Shown: positions 1-7,700 of the stretch, piece by piece
Numbering within the stretch: position 1 is the stretch's first letter
Layout: each line of letters opens with the position of its first letter
Assembly: GCA_964484515.1 (NCBI GenBank)
Contig: CAZAGT010000151.1
Coordinates: 1-11,653, forward strand
Reading direction: 5' to 3'
Origin: CAZAGT01 sp964484515
Lineage (GTDB): Bacteria > Desulfobacterota > DSM-4660 > Desulfatiglandales > HGW-15
Length of the DNA: 11,653 nt
Made by a program: the position numbers and the translations under genes
The notes under the pieces: generated by a model
What the model saw: only the letters and a program-made list of their open reading frames with translations
Databases searched by the model: none
What the model was told of the DNA's origin: nothing

Positions 1-139
1 CTCCAAAGGAGGTCGCGCTTGGAGCAAAAACCCCCGACACGACCAAAAATAACCTGAAGATGGGAGGCGAAAATGTGAAGTCATTTTTCGCGAGACCTCA
101 GATCCCAAGGAAAAACAAAGCACGACGGGCCACAGAAAT

Positions 140-174
140 TGAGCATTTTCGCTCAGTGCCTGAGCTCATATAAA
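140..174 (+). promoter_or_regulatory. Candidate promoter with overlapping TGAGC palindromes ahead of the Fe-S gene block
   Basis: TATAAA at 169-174 resembles a sigma70 -10 box. A 17-base spacer separates it from a poor -35 (TTTTCG, 146-151). The spacer and -35 are overlaid by symmetric sequence: TGAGC (140-144), six bases, GCTCA (151-155), five bases, then the perfect palindrome TGAGCTCA (161-168). A weak -35 covered by an operator-like repeat suggests a regulated promoter, and the start point would leave a leader of about 40 bases before the ATG at 221. No regulator can be named, and the assignment rests only on sequence resemblance. Confidence 0.35.
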
Positions 175-220
175 AGGCCGCGTCGGGACGATAGAACAAC
201 GTAGAGGAGGTTACAGTCGA

Positions 221-1465
221 ATGGTCCAAGAAAGTCATGAATGCGGAATGAGCAGCCAAAAGGAACAACACGATAAGCAGGATGCCGAAATAAAGGAAAG
301 CCTGGCGCATATCAAGAGCAAGATCCTGGTCATGAGCGGAAAAGGCGGAGTAGGCAAAAGTAGCATTGCCGCCTATCTCGCCGTCGTGCTGGCCAAAAGG
401 GGCTATCAAGTGGGCCTCATGGACGTTGACCTTCATGGTCCCAGTATACCGAGGTTGCTGGGGCTCGAGGGGACTCCTCAGGCCTCCACCGAGAGCAACA
501 AGGCGCTTCCGATACAGATCTTACCTAACCTGCATGTGATGTCGATCGAACCCCTGATGATCCACAAGGATACGGCTACGATCTGGCGTGGACCCCTCAA
601 GATCGGTGTCATTAGGCAGTTCCTGGCCGATATCGAATGGTCCGACTTGGACTACCTGATCATCGACGCGCCTCCGGGGACCGGCGACGAGCCTTTGACC
701 ATCGCCCAGACCATCCCCGACGCCAAGGCCTTGATCGTCACGACACCGCAGGAGATCTCTTTGGCGGATGTCCGGAAATCGATCAATTTCTGCCGCCAGG
801 TGAAGATGGACATCCTCGGCCTGGTTGAAAACATGGGAGCGTTTGCCTGCCCTCACTGCGGTGAAAAGATCGATCTTTTCAAGGCCGACGGTGGGCGAAT
901 CACAGCCACGAAGACAAATCTGCCCCTGCTCGCGAGCCTGCCGATCCAATCGGAGGTGGTTCGGCTTGGGGACGATGGGAAGCTGGCGGCCTTGGCCGAC
1001 CAAGGATTCCCGTTCGTGCAGGAGTTCGATAAGTTGGCCGATGAGATCGAGCGGCATACCTCGACGAAACCCCCTGCTTCACTCGAAGAAGCAGGGGAAA
1101 AAACAGAGATAAAAAGGGAGAACGGACAGATGATGAAGTTTGCGATTCCAGTAGCAAGTGGCAGGCTTGCCGCCCATTTCGGACACTGCGAGCAATTTGC
1201 CCTCATTGAAACGGAAAACGGAGAGATCAAGAACACTGCGATGCAAACCCCGCCGCCGCATGAACCCGGCGTCTTGCCCCAGTGGCTCCGCGAGCAAGGC
1301 GCGGACGTCATCATTGCCGGGGGCATGGGAAGTAGAGCCCAGCAGTTGTTCGACCAAAACGGTATAAAGGTCGTCATTGGTGCGCCGGCCGATGCCCCCG
1401 AGGTGCTCGTCAGGCAATACTTGAATGACAGTCTGGTCACGGGAGCGAACCTCTGTGATCATTGA
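221..1465 (+). CDS. Mrp/NBP35-family ATPase fused to a C-terminal NifX/ORP-like (MTH1175-type) metal-cluster domain
   Basis: This 414-residue protein has two domains. Residues about 30-280 form an Mrp/NBP35 (ApbC) P-loop ATPase: deviant Walker A SGKGGVGKS (39-47) with signature Lys41, DVDLHGPS (68-75), Walker B DAPPGTGDE (149-157), and the CPHC pair (210-213), which in this family holds a bridging [4Fe-4S] cluster at the dimer interface. A polar linker follows, then residues 305-414 form a dinitrogenase-cofactor-biosynthesis (NifX/NifB C-terminal, ORP-like) domain with HFGHC, HEPGVLP and GGMGSRAQ motifs and a terminal NLCDH that may help bind metal. The family role is ATP-dependent cytoplasmic Fe-S cluster carriage; the fused domain suggests binding of a Mo-, Cu- or Fe-S-type cluster (inference). 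The ATG at 221 has GAGGAGG (204-210) ten bases upstream. It is first of four co-directional Fe-S genes. The full NBP35 N-terminal four-Cys ferredoxin motif is absent (only Cys8). Confidence 0.9.
   Translation: MVQESHECGMSSQKEQHDKQDAEIKESLAHIKSKILVMSGKGGVGKSSIAAYLAVVLAKRGYQVGLMDVDLHGPSIPRLLGLEGTPQASTESNKALPIQILPNLHVMSIEPLMIHKDTATIWRGPLKIGVIRQFLADIEWSDLDYLIIDAPPGTGDEPLTIAQTIPDAKALIVTTPQEISLADVRKSINFCRQVKMDILGLVENMGAFACPHCGEKIDLFKADGGRITATKTNLPLLASLPIQSEVVRLGDDGKLAALADQGFPFVQEFDKLADEIERHTSTKPPASLEEAGEKTEIKRENGQMMKFAIPVASGRLAAHFGHCEQFALIETENGEIKNTAMQTPPPHEPGVLPQWLREQGADVIIAGGMGSRAQQLFDQNGIKVVIGAPADAPEVLVRQYLNDSLVTGANLCDH
1116..1135 (+). promoter_or_regulatory. Possible internal ribosome binding site and start for a free ORP-like domain
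   Basis: Inside the fused ATPase gene, exactly at the domain junction, a purine-rich stretch ending in GGGAG (1116-1120) lies nine bases before an in-frame ATG (1130-1132), with a second ATG immediately after (1133-1135). Translation from here would give a free NifX/ORP-like protein of about 110 residues. The A-rich surroundings look like a normal initiation region or the relic of an intergenic gap lost by fusion. Whether it is used cannot be told from sequence. Confidence 0.35.
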
Positions 1466-1567
1466 AAGTAGGCCTACGGCACAACACTTAAGGCTCAAGG
1501 CACTAGATCGCTCCTTTCGCGATGGGCATGAATGACGAGCAAATGGGTGGCGGGGAGGAACCCGAAT

Positions 1568-2014
1568 ATGAGCGATTCGCTTGATGATTTTGTGTACAAA
1601 CTTCAGGGGCAAATCTATGAGGATACCCGCAAAGCTTACGGTGAAACCGTCTTGCAGCGTTGGCTGAACCCCTTGTATAGAGGCTCGATCGCGGATCCTG
1701 ACGGATATGCGGCTCTCAGAGGCCGTTGCGGCGACAAGATGGAGATCTTTTTGAAGTTTGAGGAGGAGCGGGTACGGGAGGCCGCCTTTCAGACGGACGG
1801 GTGTGGCTCGAGCACGGCGTGCGCGTCTTTTGCGGCTGAGATGGCGCTCGGCAAGACCCCCGACGAGCTCCTTGAAATCACCGGCGAGGCCATTCTCGAA
1901 AAGACGGGAGGCCTTCCTGATGAGGAATCCCATTGCGCGTTCCTGGCCGCTGAGACCGTTGCTCTGGCGCTGAACGACTACATGCTCAAGCAAACGAAAA
2001 AGGAGAGCAAGTAG
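1568..2014 (+). CDS. NifU/IscU-like iron-sulfur cluster assembly scaffold
   Basis: This 148-residue cytoplasmic protein belongs to the NifU N-terminal/IscU scaffold family, on which nascent [2Fe-2S] or [4Fe-4S] clusters are built before transfer. All canonical ligands are visible: Cys54 and Asp56 in GRCGD, Cys79 in DGCGSS, and His122-Cys123 in SHCAFLAAE. An extra Cys85 follows the second ligand. The chain is somewhat longer than IscU (about 128 residues), with a charged Lys-rich C-terminus, and lacks the ferredoxin and C-terminal Nfu domains of full NifU. The start at 1568 is preferred over an ATG at 1532 because GGGGAGG lies just upstream of it and the family begins near here. It sits 102 bases after the Mrp-ORP fusion and 92 bases before the first ferredoxin-MinD gene, with no cysteine desulfurase in view, so sulfur must come from elsewhere. 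It probably supplies clusters to the neighbouring ATPases (inference). Confidence 0.9.
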   Translation: MSDSLDDFVYKLQGQIYEDTRKAYGETVLQRWLNPLYRGSIADPDGYAALRGRCGDKMEIFLKFEEERVREAAFQTDGCGSSTACASFAAEMALGKTPDELLEITGEAILEKTGGLPDEESHCAFLAAETVALALNDYMLKQTKKESK

Positions 2015-2106
2015 TTCTTGATGGGGATGAACTCTTCGGCTCTTTGAAGTCATCGACGCGGTGCTTTTTTTGAAGACCCAAAAGGAACCGATGGGGAGAA
2101 GAAGGG

Positions 2107-2955
2107 ATGATCATCAGTGTGGCAAGCGGCAAGGGGGGGACGGGCAAGACGACGGTGGCGACCAACATGGCCCTTTCCCTTGAGGGTCCGCTTCAGTTTC
2201 TCGATTGCGACGTGGAGGAACCCAATGCCCACCTCTTTGTTCACCCCAATTTTGAGAAGACCGAGGTCATCACCACGCCGGTCCCCGAAGTGGACTCTGA
2301 TAAATGCAACCATTGCGGTCAATGTGATCAGATTTGCCAGTTCAAGGCCATTGTGCTGATCGGAGAGACCGTCTTGACGTTTCCGGAGTTGTGCCATAGT
2401 TGCGGCGGATGTGTTGAAGTCTGCCCCGTCGATGCGATCAAGGAGACCCAGCGAGAGCTGGGCCTTATCCAGGAGGGACACCGCGACGGGATGGCGTTTA
2501 CACTTGGCAGACTGAGGGTGGGCGAGGCCATGTCACCACCCCTGATTAAGCGGGTGCGTTCCCGGCACCGAGCCGACCAACTCACCATCATCGATGCCCC
2601 GCCGGGCACCTCCTGTCCGGTCATTGCCTCCATGAACGGAGCCGACTTCGTGCTGCTGGTGACCGAGCCGACGCCCTTCGGCCTCCACGATCTGAAACTG
2701 GCCGTAGGCGCGGTCAAGGTCCTGGGGATTCCATGCGGCCTTGTGATCAACCGCTCCGACATCGGCGATGGAGAAGTCACCGCTTATGCGGAACGGCAGG
2801 AGCTGCCGATTTTGATGGAGATCCCCTTCGACCGTCGCATCGCCGAGGTCTATTCAGAGGGAAAGGTCCTGGTGGACGTCATGCCGGAGTGGAAGCCGAA
2901 ATTCGTCGACCTGTATCAGAAGATCGAGGAGATCGTACAACGCGACGCGTCATGA
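2107..2955 (+). CDS. MinD-superfamily P-loop ATPase with inserted two-cluster ferredoxin domain (copy 1)
   Basis: This 282-residue cytoplasmic ATPase has a deviant Walker A GKGGTGKT (8-15) and a switch-like DCDVEEPNAH (33-42). A ferredoxin domain is inserted at about residues 60-115, with two [4Fe-4S] motifs: Cys67/70/73/77 and Cys96/99/102/106. Walker B is DAPPGTSCPV (163-172), followed by VTEPTPFGLHDL. The first motif ends CQF rather than the usual CP, so only the second keeps the proline. The architecture matches the 'MinD superfamily P-loop ATPase containing an inserted ferredoxin domain' family, found beside ORP/NifX-like genes in sulfate reducers. There it is thought to act in metal-cluster assembly, and for Desulfovibrio ORP it has been linked to cell division. 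The ATG is preceded by a GGAGAAGAAGG purine run. It lies 56 bases before its paralogue; the two probably form a heterodimer (inference). Confidence 0.9.
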   Translation: MIISVASGKGGTGKTTVATNMALSLEGPLQFLDCDVEEPNAHLFVHPNFEKTEVITTPVPEVDSDKCNHCGQCDQICQFKAIVLIGETVLTFPELCHSCGGCVEVCPVDAIKETQRELGLIQEGHRDGMAFTLGRLRVGEAMSPPLIKRVRSRHRADQLTIIDAPPGTSCPVIASMNGADFVLLVTEPTPFGLHDLKLAVGAVKVLGIPCGLVINRSDIGDGEVTAYAERQELPILMEIPFDRRIAEVYSEGKVLVDVMPEWKPKFVDLYQKIEEIVQRDAS

Positions 2956-3011
2956 TAGCCGCGTGAATCCTTTGTGCACCAGACTACGAACAAGAGTCAG
3001 TGGATATCTCA

Positions 3012-3878
3012 ATGAAGGAATTAGTGGTCATAAGCGGTAAAGGTGGGACCGGCAAGACCAGTATGATGGCGGCCTTTGCGTCCCTGGCGAAAGACAACAT
3101 CCTGTGTGACGCCGATGTGGATGCCGCCGATCTTCATCTCATCATGAATCCCACCGTCCTTGAAAAACATGATTTTCAGAGCGGTCATACCGCCTTCATC
3201 AACGACCAAAAGTGCAGCCAGTGCGGTCTTTGTCGGGAGCTTTGTCGATGGAAAGCCATCAGTGCGGACTTTGAGGTGAACCCCATTGAATGTGAAGGAT
3301 GCGGGGTTTGCGTCCATTTTTGTCCCGAGGAGGCGATCGATTTCCCGATCAACACCTGTGGGGAGTGGTTCGTATCCGAGACCCGTTTTGGCCCCATGGT
3401 CCATGCCAGGCTGGGTATTGCGGAGGAGAATTCGGGTAAGCTCGTCACTATCGTGCGGCGCAAGGGCAAAGAGCTGGCCGAAGAAAAGGGGCTCAATTTG
3501 ATCCTGGTGGATGGGGCCCCAGGCGTGGGCTGTCCTGTGATAGCTTCCATTGGGGGGGCCCATGCGGTCCTGATCGTGACGGAGCCCACGGTCTCGGGAA
3601 GGCACGACATGGAGCGTGTCGTTGAGTTGGCCTCCTTTTTTAAGGTGCCGGCCATGGTCTGTGTCAACAAGTACGACCTCAACCCGAATACCACGACCGC
3701 CATTGAGGCCTTTGCCAAAGAGCGCGGGCTTCGATCGCTCGGGCGCGTGCCCTTCGACCCAGTCTTCACCAAAGCCATGGTTCAGGGGCAGACCCTCTTC
3801 GAGTACAACACAGCCTCGGAGGCCGGTTCGGCCGTAAGTGCCCTTTGGGAAAATCTGGGTAAAGAACTGGGTCTCTGA
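3012..3878 (+). CDS. MinD-superfamily P-loop ATPase with inserted two-cluster ferredoxin domain (copy 2)
   Basis: This 288-residue paralogue of the preceding gene has the same order: Walker A SGKGGTGKTS (8-17), DADVDAADLH (33-42), ferredoxin insert with Cys68/71/74/78 and Cys94/97/100/104, Walker B DGAPGVGCPV (167-176), then VTEPTVSGRHDM. The first cluster motif again lacks the usual proline (CRW). The copies have diverged strongly outside the motifs, so the pair is old and not a recent tandem duplication. An in-frame GTG at 3000 would add four residues; the ATG at 3012 is chosen because family members begin directly at the beta strand before Walker A, although neither start has a clear Shine-Dalgarno sequence. 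Translational coupling to copy 1 may compensate. It is last in the block, and a GATCCC/GGGATC hairpin overlaps its stop. Confidence 0.88.
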   Translation: MKELVVISGKGGTGKTSMMAAFASLAKDNILCDADVDAADLHLIMNPTVLEKHDFQSGHTAFINDQKCSQCGLCRELCRWKAISADFEVNPIECEGCGVCVHFCPEEAIDFPINTCGEWFVSETRFGPMVHARLGIAEENSGKLVTIVRRKGKELAEEKGLNLILVDGAPGVGCPVIASIGGAHAVLIVTEPTVSGRHDMERVVELASFFKVPAMVCVNKYDLNPNTTTAIEAFAKERGLRSLGRVPFDPVFTKAMVQGQTLFEYNTASEAGSAVSALWENLGKELGL

Positions 3879-3896
3879 TCCCGCTTCGGGGGGATC
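3877..3896 (+). terminator. Hairpin at the end of the Fe-S gene block, possible weak terminator
   Basis: GATCCC (3877-3882) and GGGATC (3891-3896) form a six-base-pair stem around an eight-base loop, overlapping the TGA at 3876-3878. An alternative CCCG/CGGG pairing is possible within it. There is no clear T-run after the stem, so efficient intrinsic termination is doubtful. The position at the end of four co-directional genes is the main support. The following 3897-4119 stretch has no recognisable gene. Confidence 0.3.
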
Positions 3897-4119
3897 CCCT
3901 GAGTCTTTCAGCTATATCTTGCCCGCGTTCCTACCCTCTCACGCGTATTACCTACAAATAGCGACGTCGTACAGCTTTACCCTCGCCCTACTTGATTCCT
4001 CGTCTTCAAGACTCTAATTTGTTTGCAACTGCGTAGGCGCCCATATATGGTAAGTCGGTTGAGATTACCCTTGACCGGCCGTTTCTTGTTCGAATCAAAC
4101 CTCGGAAGTCGGAGGGCTC

Positions 4120-4677
4120 ATGAATCAGGACAGCGTCATCGTCCCATGTCCAAGTTGCGGGGCCAAAAACCGGATCCCCCGGACGCGTTTAAAGGAGCAC
4201 CCGGTCTGCGGCAAATGCCATGCGGCCATCCAGCTTGAAGCGGCTATCGTCAAGTGCGCCGCTTGCGGGGCCAAGAACCGAATCCCAAAAGTCCTCCTTG
4301 GTGACCACGCCAAATGCGGCCAGTGCCACCAACCACTAAGAGCGATTCCTACGTACGATTATCCGATCGAGTTGAGCGACCGAACCTTTGCCGATGAAGT
4401 GCTCGCCTTCCCTGGTCCCGTACTGACGGAGTTCTATTCTCCCATGTGCGCCTATTGCAGGACCTTGGACCCGATTCTGGGTCAACTCGCCTCCCAATAC
4501 GCCGGCCGCGTCAAGATCTCCAAAATGAACATCGAACAGAACCCCATGACGGCATCTCAATACGGCATCATGAGCACTCCGACCATGATCCTCTTCAAGG
4601 ACGGCAAAAAGCTCAACAAGCTGGTCGGATCTCTGGGAAAGACTGAAATCGAGGGTCACCTCAATTACATCCTATAA
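4120..4677 (+). CDS. Thioredoxin-like protein with two N-terminal zinc ribbons and a CAYC active site
   Basis: This 185-residue cytoplasmic protein has two tandem zinc ribbons followed by a thioredoxin domain. Ribbon 1 uses Cys10/13 and Cys30/33, ribbon 2 Cys46/49 and Cys66/69; both contain CGAKNRIP, so they arose by internal duplication. The thioredoxin fold runs from about residue 83, with active site Cys110-Ala-Tyr-Cys113 in place of the usual CGPC and cis-Pro154 in MSTPT. E. coli thioredoxin 2 has one such ribbon, so this is a two-ribbon relative. It should reduce disulfides, with redox potential altered by the unusual dipeptide (inference). No signal peptide is visible. The ATG follows GGAGGG closely. 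It lies 241 bases after the Fe-S block and 56 bases before the EndoQ-helicase gene on the same strand; co-transcription with the latter is possible. Confidence 0.88.
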   Translation: MNQDSVIVPCPSCGAKNRIPRTRLKEHPVCGKCHAAIQLEAAIVKCAACGAKNRIPKVLLGDHAKCGQCHQPLRAIPTYDYPIELSDRTFADEVLAFPGPVLTEFYSPMCAYCRTLDPILGQLASQYAGRVKISKMNIEQNPMTASQYGIMSTPTMILFKDGKKLNKLVGSLGKTEIEGHLNYIL

Positions 4678-4733
4678 GGCCGTCCGCCCCGACTTTCGTC
4701 ATTTGAAAGGCATTTCGACCTGGATACTACAGC

Positions 4734-7700
4734 ATGGAATTCATTGCCGATCTGCATGTCCACTCCCATTTCTCTCGTGCCACCTCCCGTGATTTGATAC
4801 CCGAAAAGCTCGCTGTTTGGGCCCAGAAGAAAGGCATCCGGGTTATCGGGACAGGTGATTTTACCCACCCTGGATGGATTGCTGAACTCAAAGAAAAGCT
4901 CCTCGAAGCGGAGGACGGACTTTACCGTCTCAAACCCGAATTAGAAAAAGCCGTCGAAGCGGAGGTGTCCGGCTCGTGTCGGAAACCCACCAGGTTTTTG
5001 CTCGCAGGAGAAATAAGTTGCATCTATAAGCGCGCCGACAAAACGCGCAAGATACACCACCTCGTCCTGTTGCCCACCTTGGCAGCAGTAGAGACCCTCC
5101 AACTAAGACTTGATCGGATCGGCAACATCACGTCCGACGGACGGCCCATCCTGGGCCTCGATTCCAGAAATCTCCTCGAAATCATCCTAGAAGTGAGTGA
5201 GAGAGCCTTTTTTATTCCGGCTCATGTCTGGACCCCCTGGTTCTCATTGTTTGGGTCCAAGTCCGGCTTTGATTCGTTGGAGGAATGCTTTGGAGATCTC
5301 TCATCCCACATCAAGGCCCTGGAAACGGGCCTCTCCTCCGACCCTCCCATGAACCGCCGCCTTTCAGCTCTCGATGATTACCTCCTTGTCTCAAACTCCG
5401 ATGCCCATTCCCCTCAAAAACTGGGGCGGGAGGCCAACGTCTTCAACACCGAATTGGGATACGATCACCTGGTGGCTGCCATGAGCGATGGAAACGGCTT
5501 CGAAGGGACCTTGGAGTTTTTTCCTCAGGAGGGGAAGTACCACTACGATGGCCATCGCAAATGCCGCCTCAGACTTCACCCACATGAAACCATCGCCAAT
5601 CAAGGCTGTTGTCCGGTGTGTGGGAAGGCCGCGACGGTCGGGGTGCTGCATCGCACCCTGGAACTCTCTGATCGTGAGTCGCCGCACATCTCGAAGAAGT
5701 ACACCAGTCTGATTCCACTGCCGGAGATCCTCTCTGAACTTTTGGACTGCGGGCCCGCAACCAAAAAAGTGATGTCAGCTTACGAGGAACTCCTAGCAGA
5801 CCTCGGACCGGAGTTCCACATCCTGCTTGAGGCGCCTTTGGATGAGATCGAAGAGACTGGGGGATTCCTGTTAGCAAAGGCGATTGATCGCATGCGCCGG
5901 AATCGTGTGATTTGTGAGGAAGGCTACGACGGCGAATACGGTGTCATTCGACTATTCGATCAGGCTGAAAAGGATGTGCTCCTGGGGCAGATGGCCCTCT
6001 TTCAAACCCCCGAGAGCAAGCGTGTCGACCCGGTTCAGACGCGCTTTCCCGAGCAGATCGTTGCGCGGAAGAATGCTCGCAAAGATGGGGAGAGGTTCAT
6101 CCCAGCGGATCCTGTCCTGGATCCCCTCAATCCAACTCAACGTGAGGTCGTCCTTCACGAGCATGGTCACCTCCTCGTCGTTGCCGGGCCGGGAACGGGG
6201 AAGACGATGACTCTGACCCACCGAATGGCTCATCTGGTCAAGACCAGAGGAGCCAAACCGGATCAAATCCTGGCCCTGACCTTTACCAACAAGGCCGCCG
6301 GAGAGATGGAGAACCGGTTGTCCGCTCTGTTGTCCCAGAAGCTTGGACGCGTGCGCGTGGCCACCTTCCACGGTTTCTGTTTGGAGCTCCTTCGGACTGA
6401 AGCGGCCAAATCGGGTTTGCCTCCCGATTTCACCCTTTGCTCGGAGTTCGATGTTCCCTTGCTTATCCGACGCGTCGTTGCTGCTGCGGGCAAACCCAAG
6501 CAGTTGGCGGCACGGCTTGCTAAGGCCCTCCCAGTTCTCAAGAGGGCGCCCCTGAGGGCTGACCGGGAAGACGTCGTGTCCTCATCCGAAGATCTCCATT
6601 CCCTTTTCAGCGCGTATCAGGCAGCGCTACGGCGTTTGAGCATGCTTGATCTCGACGACATTGAGGTTGAAGCCTTGCGCCTCCTCAGGGATCGACCGGA
6701 CGTGGCCCGCAGTTGCAGCCAACATCTTCCTTGGATTTTTGTGGACGAGTATCAGGATACGAATACCGTTCAGGTCGAGTTGTTAAGGGCCATCGTGGCT
6801 GCCGGTCCAGCCAAGATCTGTGCCATCGGTGATCCGGACCAGGCAATCTATGGCTTTCGCGGTGCAGAGGTGTGCAGCTTCCACCGCTTCGGGGAGCACT
6901 TTCCGGGTGCCAAGACGATTACCCTTACCGACAATTACCGCTCCTCCCAGTCTATCCTGGACGCTTCAGCTGCACTGATGGCTAAGTCGGAGGCCCTTGA
7001 GGGGCATTCCGGAAGAGGAGATCCCCTTCAGGTGACCGCCTGCGCGACCCACGCAGAAGAAGCCGAGACGATCGTCGAACAGATCGAAAGACTCATTGGC
7101 GGAACATCTTATTTCTCGCTCGATAGCGGCCGCGTTTCGTCGCACGAGGAGGGCGAACATCTCAGTTTTGGCGATATTGGGATCCTTTTTCGGCTGAACG
7201 CCCAAGGCGATGCCCTGGAGGAGGCCCTTGCGAGGGCCGGGATCCCGATCGTACGGTCGGGAGAGAGGCCGCTGGTGAGCTGTTTTCCGGTCGATGTCAT
7301 CTGGCGTTTCTTAGTCGCCTCCCAACATCCGGAAGGTGGGTACTACCTGGAGAGATATCTTGAGTTGCCCGCGATGAAAGAGCGGGACGGAAAGGCGATC
7401 CTTGAGCATCTTGAGCCGGAGGACACTCTTGCGGCGCGTATCGATCAGGCCCTCGAGCTGCACGAATTCGGTGAATTATCGGAGTGGGAGCTGGAGAATG
7501 TAGCGCGTCTCAAGCGTTTCGCTGAGCGTTTTGACGGTGATACAAAGGCCTTTTTGGATGCCCTCTCCCTGGATCGCGGGATCGACCATCAAGGGCTTTC
7601 AGGAGACCGGGTTGCTCTCATGTCCCTGCATGCCGCCAAGGGACTCGAATGGCCGATCCTGTTTATTACTGGGTGCGAGGACGGGCTTCTGCCCTGTACC

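Noticed and set aside
3..173. Open frame on the + strand from the left edge to a TAA at 171-173, possibly the tail of an upstream protein
   Set aside because: About 56 codons with no recognisable motif, and the putative promoter and palindromes lie within it. The composition does not resemble the clear genes; chance openness cannot be excluded.
98..436. Minus-strand open frame with a hydrophobic stretch opposite the Mrp start
   Set aside because: It overlaps the promoter region and the well-supported Mrp N-terminus and Walker A region; no family resemblance and no ribosome site seen.
1079..2053. Long minus-strand open frame opposite the ORP-like domain and the NifU-like gene
   Set aside because: It is antisense to two genes with conserved motifs and is Arg/Ser/Leu-rich as expected from a shadow frame in GC-rich DNA.
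2064..2070. T7 run between the NifU-like and first ferredoxin-MinD genes as a terminator
   Set aside because: No stable hairpin precedes it, and termination here would split an apparent operon.
4023..4049. Possible promoter TTGCAA, 15 bases, TATATG before the thioredoxin gene
   Set aside because: The spacer is two bases short of optimal and nothing else supports it.
4048..4062. Sigma54-like TGG...TTGA pattern upstream of the thioredoxin gene
   Set aside because: The near-invariant GC at -12 is GA here, so the match is not convincing. A similar search upstream of 221 also failed on GG/GC spacing.
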